Of a stretch of 64,000 nt of DNA, positions 28,397-36,276 are shown piece after piece; position 1 is the stretch's first letter, and every line of letters begins with the position of its first letter. A model generated the notes under the pieces. That model was not told the DNA's origin and searched no databases. It worked only from the letters and a program-made list of their open reading frames with translations. The stretch is taken from assembly GCF_028690125.1 (NCBI RefSeq), contig NZ_JAQVBV010000003.1, forward strand, positions 1 through 64,000, in the 5' to 3' direction. The translations under genes and the position numbers were made by a program. This stretch comes from Bacteroides sp. (lineage in GTDB: Bacteria; Bacteroidota; Bacteroidia; Bacteroidales; Bacteroidaceae).

Positions 28397-28421
28397 CGAT
28401 ATTCAATGTTACTGAAAGCAT

Positions 28422-28442
28422 ACTATAATAGCATTATATAGT
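28422..28442. promoter_or_regulatory. candidate operator (ACTATAATA ... TATATAGT)
   Basis: Imperfect palindrome with half-site ACTATAAT, lying where an activator of the susC promoter would bind. Related sites are at 33086-33101 and 33146-33169. Confidence 0.45.
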
Positions 28443-28619
28443 ATTATTATGATCTCATTCTTCAGACTGCTAAAGTATCGTATTTTAGATATATATTCCA
28501 AATAATCAGTGTTAAAGGTGTACTTTTAGTTATCTTTGCAGAAATGATAAAATCATAAAAAAGTATAGTTAGTATCAAGATATAGCATTTTAATATTACT
28601 TTTATTACTTAGCTTGTTT

Positions 28620-28627
28620 TAACTTTG
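28620..28627 (+). promoter_or_regulatory. -7 element TAACTTTG for the GH28-like gene
   Basis: Perfect TAnnTTTG on the + strand, about 57 bp before the ATG at 28685. A further TATCTTTG at 28531-28538 is an alternative. Confidence 0.4.
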
Positions 28628-28684
28628 CACTTGATAGTTTTTGTCAGCTCGATTGATATTAACCATAAATAAATATACCATCTT

Positions 28685-30199
28685 ATGAAACGATTGACAT
28701 TCTTATTACTTCTTTGCTATGGGGGGATTCTGCAAGTTTTGGCATCCGTATTTAATGTGACTGAATATGGAGCCGTTGGCAATGGAAAGCAGTTGGATAC
28801 ACGTTCTATACAGCAAGCTATTGATAAATGCTATGAAGCCGGCGGTGGTCGCGTGTATGTCCCTGCCGGAACGTATTTGGTTGGTACGTTGAATTTACGT
28901 TCTAACGTGGAGTTCTATCTTGAAACGGGAGCTACTTTAAAAGCAACTACGGATCTGACTCAATATCAACGTCATAATTCAGAGTTGGCGGGTGTTTTTT
29001 ATACCGAAAAAGCTAATAATGTATCTATTATTGGTAATGGTTGTATTGACGGAGACGGCATGAGTTTTATGGAACCGGGAAAAGAAAAGATCATTGGAGA
29101 TCAGGAGAGGTTGCAAACTCGTCAGGGACTTGATTTCCGAAAAGTAAAAGGTACATTAGGTGACGGGCCATTGTATCCGAAAGACAGATATCATCAAATG
29201 ATTGTTTTTAGTGAGTGTACGGACATTACTCTGAAAGATTTTAAGTGTTTGGATTCTCCGTATTGGTGTTTTGTGATTGTACATTGCGAAGGAGTTAAAA
29301 TACAAGGACTATACATTAATAATAATCTGATGATTCCTAATAGTGATGGTATTGATATTATTTCTTGCAGCGATGTTACGGTTTCCGACTGTCGTATTTA
29401 TGCCGGCGATGATGCAATTGTGGTTGCCGGATACGGCTGGCATCATGGAGATCCGGGTTTTAAGAATATTCTGAAACCATCTAAAAATGTGAATGTTAGC
29501 AATTGTGTCTTACAGTCACGTTCCAGTGGTATCCGTATTGGCGGACATGATCAGAATCCGATGTCGAATTATAATTTCAGCAATATCACGATTTTCGATT
29601 CTAACCGTGGTATCAATATCTCAGTCAGTGACTCTTGTTCTTTGGAAAATGTGACATTTGATAATATCCGTATCGAAACCCGTTTGCATACAGGCGACTG
29701 GTGGGGACAGGGAGAACCAATAAATATTACGGCTATGGTTCTTGTCCCGGAGAAACAGAAAATTGGTGTCATCCGTAATTTGTTTTTCAATAATATAACT
29801 TGTGTCGGTGAGAACTCAATTGTAATGATTGCCGATAAACAGACGCAATTACAAAATATTTATTTCAATAATTTCGACTTTATATTACGCAAAAGCGCCA
29901 TTGAGGATGTTGCCGGAGGAAATTATGATTTACGGTTGAATGTAAATCCGAAACGTACTCTTTATGCTGCCGATATTCCCGTATTCTATATAGAGAACGC
30001 TAAAAATGTTTATTTCAATCAGGGAAATATCGGTTGGGACAGAGCGGATATGCCGTATCATACGTATGCTATAGATGCGGTTGATGTTACCGGTTTGCGA
30101 ATTAGTAATACTACTGCTACTGCTTCTCCCGCACATCCAACTTTCCCAGCATTACGTACCCGTAATTGTAAACAGGTAATTAACAATATAATCAAGTAG
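28685..30199 (+). CDS. GH28-like beta-helix protein, paralogue of the gene at 15929
   Basis: The 504-residue secreted protein has a signal peptide ending near residue 21 and no lipobox, unlike its paralogue. Its beta-helix begins FNVTEYGAVGNG. Shared blocks with the paralogue include TDLTQYQRHN and YPKDRYHQMIVFS. NSDGID (219-224) and GDDAIVV (241-247) keep the acidic residues of GH28. The GHG histidine is absent (SSGIRIGG, 280-287) and the RIK motif is replaced by GINISV. It may therefore be active on a non-uronic substrate, or serve another role. It is divergent from susC and monocistronic, ending at a terminator. Confidence 0.8.
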   Translation: MKRLTFLLLLCYGGILQVLASVFNVTEYGAVGNGKQLDTRSIQQAIDKCYEAGGGRVYVPAGTYLVGTLNLRSNVEFYLETGATLKATTDLTQYQRHNSELAGVFYTEKANNVSIIGNGCIDGDGMSFMEPGKEKIIGDQERLQTRQGLDFRKVKGTLGDGPLYPKDRYHQMIVFSECTDITLKDFKCLDSPYWCFVIVHCEGVKIQGLYINNNLMIPNSDGIDIISCSDVTVSDCRIYAGDDAIVVAGYGWHHGDPGFKNILKPSKNVNVSNCVLQSRSSGIRIGGHDQNPMSNYNFSNITIFDSNRGINISVSDSCSLENVTFDNIRIETRLHTGDWWGQGEPINITAMVLVPEKQKIGVIRNLFFNNITCVGENSIVMIADKQTQLQNIYFNNFDFILRKSAIEDVAGGNYDLRLNVNPKRTLYAADIPVFYIENAKNVYFNQGNIGWDRADMPYHTYAIDAVDVTGLRISNTTATASPAHPTFPALRTRNCKQVINNIIK

Positions 30200-30238
30200 G
30201 CATTAGGTAGGTTCGTTTTCAGGATAACAGTGTGTGTA

Positions 30239-30275
30239 AAGCCCATCTTCGCATTAGTGAGGACGGGCTTTTATT
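30239..30275 (+). terminator. terminator after the GH28-like gene
   Basis: AAGCCC pairs with GGGCTT. The stem continues past one mismatch (TCTTC with GAGGA, including G-T) and is followed by TTATT. Confidence 0.7.
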
Positions 30276-30356
30276 AGCTAAGTAAAAAGGAATATGTTGT
30301 TATACGAATGGTTACACCATCCAATACAAAAGGTGTCACCATACCGGGAAGATAGT

Positions 30357-30370
30357 GTTAGTATACTAAC
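30357..30370. repeat. 14-bp perfect palindrome between convergent genes
   Basis: GTTAGTATACTAAC is exactly self-complementary. It lies between the 3' ends of the GH28-like and epimerase genes. Its function is unknown. Confidence 0.45.
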
Positions 30371-30439
30371 TGGATAGTTACCCCATTCTGGATATTGATA
30401 AAAGAAAACTTGTTTTGAGCTAAATTTATTAGTCTTTGA

Positions 30440-31633
30440 TTATTTCACTCTTTCGATTATTTCCATACACATCCGGCTGTTATGGTAAGGGCATTTCCAA
30501 AATCCGGCTTTATCGTCTTTGCGATTGATAATCCCATTGGCTTGTACACTCCAAAACCACTCTCCGTGTTTATGGTCAATCAGCTGCTCTTTGATGAATG
30601 TCCAGGTAGATGAAACTTTATGCAGAGCTTCTTCATTGTCCCAATGTTCATAGATATTAAAAAAGCCGACAACGGTTTCTGCCTGTACCCACCAATGGAA
30701 ATCAGTATCGGTATGCTTTGTATCCAGATGTTTCTCGTAAATCATTCCTTTTCCGGGCAATAGACCTTCAGCGGCTGCTTCGGCTATTTTATATACAATG
30801 GGTTCTGTTGCTACAATCAATGATGGGTCGCCTGTGACCAGAACCGCTTCGTGTAGTAACCAAGAGGCCTCTATGTCATGACCATAAGAAACAATGGGAT
30901 ATTTGCTCTGCCAATCATCATTGAAGAATAACTGTAGATGGGACGTTTCTTTATTTAATATTTTATGTGTAAATAGGCTGATCAGGTTTCTTAATTGTTT
31001 TTCGAGCTTCTCATCTTTCCAAACCCGGTAGAGGTTAGTATAAGGTTCCAAGATGTGCAAATGGGTATTCATCGTTTTGCGTTCATTGGCATCTTTCTCG
31101 CTGAGTCGCATATCGGCTATTTCCTCCCATTCCCGGGTCAGGGCTTCGTAATACCCGTTTTTGTTTTTGTCGAAACTATGTTCCTCAATGTCGTGGAAGA
31201 GGCGTATGGCATACTCTAACGCTTCGGGGTCTCCCGTAGCTCGGTGGTATTCACTCAGACCATAAATGGCAAAACCGATTGCATAAATTTGCTTTTTGGT
31301 ATCCAGTGGCTTTCCGTCCTTGTCTAAAGACCAGTAGATCCCTCCATAATTGCAATCATAGAAGCGGTCTATTAAATAACGTTTTGCTTTGGTAGCTGTT
31401 GCCAGATATTCTTCTTGCCTCAATAAACGGTAAGCTGCGGAGAATGTCCACAGGATACGGGCGTTCAATACAGCTCCTTTTTCTGCATCAGGCATTAATA
31501 CTTCGTTACCTGTGATGCGTCCGTAAAAACCGCCATGATCTTCGTCTGTCATTTGCTCCATCCAGTAGGGAAGGATGTTTTCAGTCAGCTCTTTCCGGAG
31601 CTCCTCTTTGAGGGTAGATGCTATTTTATTCAT
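30440..31633 (-). CDS. AGE-family 2-epimerase (probable cellobiose/mannobiose 2-epimerase)
   Basis: This 397-residue cytoplasmic enzyme has the (alpha/alpha)6-barrel of the N-acylglucosamine 2-epimerase family. Likely catalytic residues are R59 (NARILW), H191 (MNTHLHILE), H252 (SYGHDIEASW) and H384 (CPYHNSRMC). The histidine spacing matches characterised cellobiose 2-epimerases. HWWVQAE near residue 313 is also typical. In a mannan locus it would turn mannobiose into mannosyl-glucose for the GH130 phosphorylase. It overlaps the symporter gene by 8 bp, so uptake and epimerisation are co-expressed. Confidence 0.92.
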   Translation of the reverse strand: MNKIASTLKEELRKELTENILPYWMEQMTDEDHGGFYGRITGNEVLMPDAEKGAVLNARILWTFSAAYRLLRQEEYLATATKAKRYLIDRFYDCNYGGIYWSLDKDGKPLDTKKQIYAIGFAIYGLSEYHRATGDPEALEYAIRLFHDIEEHSFDKNKNGYYEALTREWEEIADMRLSEKDANERKTMNTHLHILEPYTNLYRVWKDEKLEKQLRNLISLFTHKILNKETSHLQLFFNDDWQSKYPIVSYGHDIEASWLLHEAVLVTGDPSLIVATEPIVYKIAEAAAEGLLPGKGMIYEKHLDTKHTDTDFHWWVQAETVVGFFNIYEHWDNEEALHKVSSTWTFIKEQLIDHKHGEWFWSVQANGIINRKDDKAGFWKCPYHNSRMCMEIIERVK

Positions 31634-33017
31634 TTTGTTTTTCTTTTCTTTTTTGTTCCAATTCGTCGGTGATTTCTTTCATTCTTTTCTCAGATAATGG
31701 GTACATACTGATGAAGATAATCGAGAGAATAGTTCCCACAGCCGGTAGCCAGCTCAGGAATAGTTTTATTCCGTGGATAGCCTCAACGCTTTGTACTTCG
31801 TTGGCACGGAAGCCGAAATAAGCAAGGAGCCATCCGGTAAGTGCGCTACCGATAGCCCATCCGAATTTTTGGCTCATGGATGAGGAAGAGAAGATTAATC
31901 CTGTGGCGCGATTACCTGTTTTTAGCTCTGAATAGTCGGCGCAGTCTGCATACATCGACCATAGTAACGGGAAAATACTTCCTGCACAAATACTGATAAT
32001 GATTTGTAGTGTGAAAATCCAAATCAGGTCGCCTTTGTCCAGCCAATAAAATAGGATAGAGAATATGGTTGCTATAACCATTGCACCCATGTATGTTTTG
32101 TTTTTACCCAACCGGTTGCTTACAGGAGCGGCCAATACAACTCCTACAATATTGGCTGCCTGACCGACTGCCAGATAAAGTCCGCTGAGTACGAATGAGA
32201 CTCCGAATAGGGATATACTTTGATAGTCTTCTTCTACAATGAAATACTTAAAGTAATATACGGTAGCCCCGTCACGGATGGAATTGAATACTAATGCGGC
32301 TACTCCTGCTCCCAGAAGTATCCACCAGGGGCGATTGTACAAAAGATCTTTTAAATCGGTTTTTAAAGAACTTTGTTTGGCATTGATTGCTTTTACCCTT
32401 TCACGAGTCCATGCAAAACAACCGTAAAATAGTATGGCACACATCATCCCAATGACTACTACGCTCATTGTCCAACCGTATTGTTCGCTATGTCCTACAC
32501 TAAACCAGTTCGTCATGGGCATGAAAAGTAACAGAGCGATAAAGCTGCCAATATAGGCAAATGCCATACGGTAAGTAGAAAGTGTATTTCTTTCTTTAGG
32601 ATCGGCGCTCATTACTCCCAGCAAAGAGGCATAAGGAACGTTGATGGCTGAATAGACCATCATCATTAATGAATAAGTGACATAGGCATAGATTAATTTG
32701 CCGGTATCACTGAAATCGGGAGTTATAAAAGTCAAAACTCCAATAAATGCGAAAGGTATGGCAAGGAATAGTAAGTAAGGGCGGAATTTACCCCAACGTG
32801 AATGTGTCCTGTCCGCCACAATGCCAACTAACGGATCGAATCCGGAATCCCATATTCGTGTGATAAGAAACATGGTCCCTACTACTGCCGCCGGTAGCCC
32901 GAATACATCGGTGTAGAATATCATCAGATAAGAACCGAACAATTTCCAAAACATAGACGATGCCATATCGCCAAAGCCATAACCTATTTTCTCTTTTAGT
33001 GCTATCATAATAATCAC
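31626..33017 (-). CDS. GPH-family (MelB-type) sugar:cation symporter
   Basis: The 463-residue inner-membrane protein has about 12 hydrophobic segments and the GPH signatures GYGFGDMASSMFW at the N-terminus, RIWDSGFDPLVGIVADRT near residue 50 and GLPAAVVGTMF. These families import disaccharides with Na+ or H+. In B. fragilis-type mannan clusters a related symporter sits beside the epimerase and is thought to import mannobiose, the likely substrate here. ATG at 33017 or the in-frame one at 33008 are both possible. A TATCTTTG element and a perfect 16-bp palindrome lie upstream. Confidence 0.92.
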   Translation of the reverse strand: MIIMIALKEKIGYGFGDMASSMFWKLFGSYLMIFYTDVFGLPAAVVGTMFLITRIWDSGFDPLVGIVADRTHSRWGKFRPYLLFLAIPFAFIGVLTFITPDFSDTGKLIYAYVTYSLMMMVYSAINVPYASLLGVMSADPKERNTLSTYRMAFAYIGSFIALLLFMPMTNWFSVGHSEQYGWTMSVVVIGMMCAILFYGCFAWTRERVKAINAKQSSLKTDLKDLLYNRPWWILLGAGVAALVFNSIRDGATVYYFKYFIVEEDYQSISLFGVSFVLSGLYLAVGQAANIVGVVLAAPVSNRLGKNKTYMGAMVIATIFSILFYWLDKGDLIWIFTLQIIISICAGSIFPLLWSMYADCADYSELKTGNRATGLIFSSSSMSQKFGWAIGSALTGWLLAYFGFRANEVQSVEAIHGIKLFLSWLPAVGTILSIIFISMYPLSEKRMKEITDELEQKRKEKQNE

Positions 33018-33039
33018 AGTATTAAAATATCAGACGAAG

Positions 33040-33047
33040 CAAAGATA
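33040..33047 (-). promoter_or_regulatory. -7 element TATCTTTG for the symporter-epimerase operon
   Basis: Perfect TAnnTTTG on the minus strand, 23 bp before the symporter ATG. Confidence 0.55.
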
Positions 33048-33085
33048 AGCATCTTTAGAGTGTAAATGCGATATAATTAGCACAC

Positions 33086-33101
33086 ATTATAGTACTATAA
33101 T
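33086..33101. promoter_or_regulatory. candidate operator, perfect 16-bp palindrome ATTATAGTACTATAAT
   Basis: Exactly self-complementary. It lies about 40 bp upstream of the symporter -7 element, in an activator position, and is built from the same ACTATAAT half-site as 28422 and 33146. Confidence 0.6.
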
Positions 33102-33145
33102 GACTGTTTGTTTTAGGAAATTATTGCCGTTTCGGGGAAATATGT

Positions 33146-33169
33146 ACTATAATAACAATCTATTATATT
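33146..33169. promoter_or_regulatory. candidate operator upstream of the GH28-GH26 fusion gene
   Basis: ACTATAATA and an 8-of-9 matching inverted half-site flank a 6-bp spacer. It lies about 20 bp before a near-consensus promoter element (TAGTATTTG, 33190-33198). Confidence 0.5.
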
Positions 33170-33261
33170 ATAATGGCTAATCGCATGATAGTATTTGTAT
33201 GTTATCTTTTCATATACTATTTTTACCGCATCGAACAGTTCATTATCTAATCATTAATAAC

Positions 33262-35913
33262 ATGAAAAAGTACATTGTATTACTAACACTTTTATGGTTG
33301 TCTGTTTGTGCTTATAGTACAACTTCTTTGCGCAGCCGCATTTTACCGGGAACGCTATCCTCAACGGAAGCGATCGTCTTTTGGGAATTTCCTTCTGATT
33401 ATCAGAAGATAAAACAGTATAATATACGTGTAAACGGGAAATTGGTGGGAAATACAACCCGGAACAGCTTTCGTATTGCCCAGCTCAAACCTGATACGGA
33501 TTATCAGGTAATGGTATGTGCCGTTTCTGAGCGTAATAAAGAACGTGCGGATCGGGCTATCCAATTAAAAACAACTCCGGCGCCACAGGTTTTTGATGTT
33601 ACTAAATATGGAGCGAAGGGAGATGGCAAGACTATTAACACGAAAGCTATTCAACAGGCAATTGATGATTGTACTCCTTATGGAGAAATTTATATACCCG
33701 CCGGTGAGTATCTGACCGGAGCACTTTTTATATTGAAAGATAACATCAACTTGCATATTGCTAAAGGAGCTACTCTGAAAGCAATGAATAACCTGGCTCA
33801 TTTCCCATTAGTAAAAAGTCGCTATGAAGGGAATGGCGTGGATGCTTTCGCAAGTGTGCTTAATTTGGGAAAACTGAATAATAAAGATAAAAGGTATACG
33901 AATATCCGTGTTTACGGGGGAGGCACAATTGACAATCAGGGTAGTGTATTAGCTAAACAGCAGACTGACAATCTTAGCCGTATGTCTCGTTCGCGCGGAC
34001 TTCCTATTATTAATTGTGATAATGTATCTATTGATAATATAACGATTACCAATCCTTGTACCTGGAATGTGCATCCTTTGCTCTGCAATGGTGTGACTAC
34101 TTATGAATGCCATATCGTTTCTTCCGGCTTCGGCCTTAGCAACGCTGACGGATGGGACCCTGATTCTTCGGCAGATTGCTATCTGTTGAATTCTGTTTTG
34201 GACGGTCAGGATGATAACATAGCAGTGAAGTCTGTTCATTATATTGATGAAGACGGTAAGGAGATCAAGAAAATTTGTGAGAATATTTATGTTAGTTTCT
34301 GCCATTTCGTTCGCGGAGGTGGTATTTGTGTCGGAGTTGAATTGCCTGCAGGCGTTCGTAATGTATGGTTTACCAATTGCCTGATAGAGGGTAGTGACCG
34401 TGGATTTATGATATGTAGCCGCCAAAATGGACAAGGTACAGGTGCTATCGAAAACATTCATTTCCGGGATATGGAAGTGAAGCAGACGGGTGACTGGGGA
34501 ATTAATATCAATCTGTGGTATTGGATTAACAGTTACAAACCGAATCGTTTTACATCAGCGGATATTCGTGAAATCAAGGATATATATTTTGAGAATATAC
34601 ATATTGCTAAAGCGTTGGGCAATCCTATACAAATCCTCGGATTGTCAGAACAGCCCATTAAGAATGTACATTTTAAAAATGTAACGATTGACGAGGCACA
34701 GTATGATGTGCTTTTACGGCATTGTGATAACATTTCTTTTGAAAAAGTAAATGTAGGTGACAGGTATTGGTTTTATGACAATGCTAAGAATGTGGTTTGC
34801 GACAGAAAGACTTCTCACCCTCTTGAGTTTAAATATCCCTATAAATTAGTGGATAAAGATGCTACATTCAAGGTAAAGGCACTTTATGAAAACCTTCACA
34901 AGGTAATGGATAGCGGACGTTTTATCTTTGGCGCGCAAGACGCTACTGCTTCCGGATATGGATGGTGTGATGATTCCGGTAAGAGTGATATTGAACGTAT
35001 TTCCGGCAAGAAACCTCAATTCTATAGCTGGGATTTTATGAATATTGCTACTCCACACGCTAAGCATCATATCCAAGATACGGAGAAAGTGCGTCGATTG
35101 ACTTGTCAGGCATTTTATGAAGGAGGAGTCATCTCTTATTGTTGGCATGCGGCCAATCCTGTGACAGGTGGTAGTTTCTATGAAACGGGGGATAGCATTG
35201 TGAAAAAGATTCTTCCGGGTGGAGAGTATCATAAGAACTTTACCGATATGTTGGATCAGGTAGCCGAATACAATAAAACATTGATAGGAAAAGACGGAGA
35301 ACAGATTCCGGTGATTTTCCGACCTTGGCATGAATTCGACGGAGATTGGTTTTGGTGGGGGAAAAAGTATTGTACGGCAGAAGAGTTCAAAGAACTCTAT
35401 CAGTTTACTGTCACTTATCTACGGGACAAATGTAATATTCGTAACTTCTTGTATGCGTTCTCACCAGACATCAATTTTACTTCTGAAGAAGAATATTTGG
35501 AACGTTATCCGGGAGATGAATATGTGGATATTATTGCAATGGACAATTATTGGAATTTCCGCTATGAAGAAAAGGATCTCGATGCAGCACATATTCGTTT
35601 AAAAGTCCTTTCGGATTATGCCATTAAAACAGGAAAGATTGCAGCCTTATCGGAAACTGGTCAAGGAGGAATTGATGATCCTAACTGGTTTACTAACCGC
35701 TTGCTTAAATCTATCTACGGCTATCCGGGGGAACCTGTTAAGCTAGCCTACGTTGCAGTATGGCGTAATAGTGTACAAGGTTTCTTTACTCCTTATAAAG
35801 GACATCCGGCAACAGATGATTTTCTGAAATTTATCAATGATCCGAGGGTTATTACTTCCAGTCCGTATGATTGGCTGGGAATGTATTATCATTTCAATTC
35901 ACCTATAAAATAA
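33262..35913 (+). CDS. fusion protein: FnIII-like domain, GH28-like beta-helix, GH26 mannanase
   Basis: From the ATG at 33262 (MKKYIVLLTLLWLSVC, a signal peptide) the protein has 883 residues. The track's earlier start adds 21 residues without signal character. Residues about 21-104 form a fibronectin III-like domain. About 109-520 form a GH28-type beta-helix with NADGWDPDS (294-302) and D317/D318 in GQDDNIAVKS. GGGICVGVE stands in place of GHG, and RGFMICSR in place of RIK. About 535-870 form a GH26 domain with acid/base E691 in FRPWHEFDGDWFWWG and nucleophile E798 in ALSETGQGG. One polypeptide thus joins a pectinase-like fold to a mannanase. It has no clear lipobox, so it is periplasmic or secreted. 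Confidence 0.88.
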   Translation: MKKYIVLLTLLWLSVCAYSTTSLRSRILPGTLSSTEAIVFWEFPSDYQKIKQYNIRVNGKLVGNTTRNSFRIAQLKPDTDYQVMVCAVSERNKERADRAIQLKTTPAPQVFDVTKYGAKGDGKTINTKAIQQAIDDCTPYGEIYIPAGEYLTGALFILKDNINLHIAKGATLKAMNNLAHFPLVKSRYEGNGVDAFASVLNLGKLNNKDKRYTNIRVYGGGTIDNQGSVLAKQQTDNLSRMSRSRGLPIINCDNVSIDNITITNPCTWNVHPLLCNGVTTYECHIVSSGFGLSNADGWDPDSSADCYLLNSVLDGQDDNIAVKSVHYIDEDGKEIKKICENIYVSFCHFVRGGGICVGVELPAGVRNVWFTNCLIEGSDRGFMICSRQNGQGTGAIENIHFRDMEVKQTGDWGININLWYWINSYKPNRFTSADIREIKDIYFENIHIAKALGNPIQILGLSEQPIKNVHFKNVTIDEAQYDVLLRHCDNISFEKVNVGDRYWFYDNAKNVVCDRKTSHPLEFKYPYKLVDKDATFKVKALYENLHKVMDSGRFIFGAQDATASGYGWCDDSGKSDIERISGKKPQFYSWDFMNIATPHAKHHIQDTEKVRRLTCQAFYEGGVISYCWHAANPVTGGSFYETGDSIVKKILPGGEYHKNFTDMLDQVAEYNKTLIGKDGEQIPVIFRPWHEFDGDWFWWGKKYCTAEEFKELYQFTVTYLRDKCNIRNFLYAFSPDINFTSEEEYLERYPGDEYVDIIAMDNYWNFRYEEKDLDAAHIRLKVLSDYAIKTGKIAALSETGQGGIDDPNWFTNRLLKSIYGYPGEPVKLAYVAVWRNSVQGFFTPYKGHPATDDFLKFINDPRVITSSPYDWLGMYYHFNSPIK

Positions 35914-35945
35914 GGTTTTCTTTTAAGGTAAAAAGATGTTTTGCC

Positions 35946-35993
35946 CTGACATAAGCTGGTAAGAAAAGATACAGCTTATGTCAGAGCTTTTTC
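35946..35993 (+). terminator. strong terminator after the fusion gene
   Basis: CTGACATAAGCTG pairs perfectly with CAGCTTATGTCAG across a 13-nt loop, followed closely by a T-rich run. Confidence 0.85.
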
Positions 35994-36134
35994 TTTCTGG
36001 GAACTTATAAAGTCAGCCCATCATTTTTCTTTCTGTCAATCTTGAATGAAAAAATAGAAGGTAGCTTATTTGTACTTATTCTATAGTTTGTTTTTGTTTG
36101 TTACATATTGATCTTAAGCGTATTATAACTTATG

Positions 36135-36224
36135 CTTGTGCCACGCCTTTGGCACAACTATGCCATAGTACTGGCACACTTGTGCCAATGCGATGGAACG
36201 GCTGTGCCAAAGGCATGGCACAAG
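36135..36224. repeat. nested inverted repeats built from TTGTGCCA
   Basis: Outer arms of 24 bp (36135-36158 and 36201-36224) match with two mismatches. Inside lies a near-perfect palindrome TGGCACA-CT-TGTGCCA (36172-36187) and a TGCCA/TGGCA pair. It is GC-richer than its surroundings and lies between convergent genes. It may be a dispersed repeat element or a bidirectional transcription barrier. Confidence 0.75.
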
Positions 36225-36276
36225 TGGAGATAATAAGCTTTTATTTGAGGCGTTTAAATGATCTTATTATTGTTGT

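Larger units (their letters stand above)
28295..28684. other. 390-bp divergent promoter region of the mannan locus
   Basis: The gap separates leftward susC from the rightward GH28-like gene. It contains -7 elements for both directions and an AT-rich palindromic cluster at 28422-28450. No coding region was found. Confidence 0.7.
35914..36276. other. 363-bp convergent gap with terminator and nested inverted repeats
   Basis: It holds the fusion-gene terminator and the TTGTGCCA repeat cluster, both listed. The 60-codon ORF in this gap is composed largely of repeat sequence and is not accepted. Confidence 0.6.

Noticed and set aside
33949-34461. 170-codon minus-strand ORF (and 34846-35331)
   Set aside because: These are antisense shadows of the GH28-GH26 fusion gene, whose frame has clear domains and motifs.
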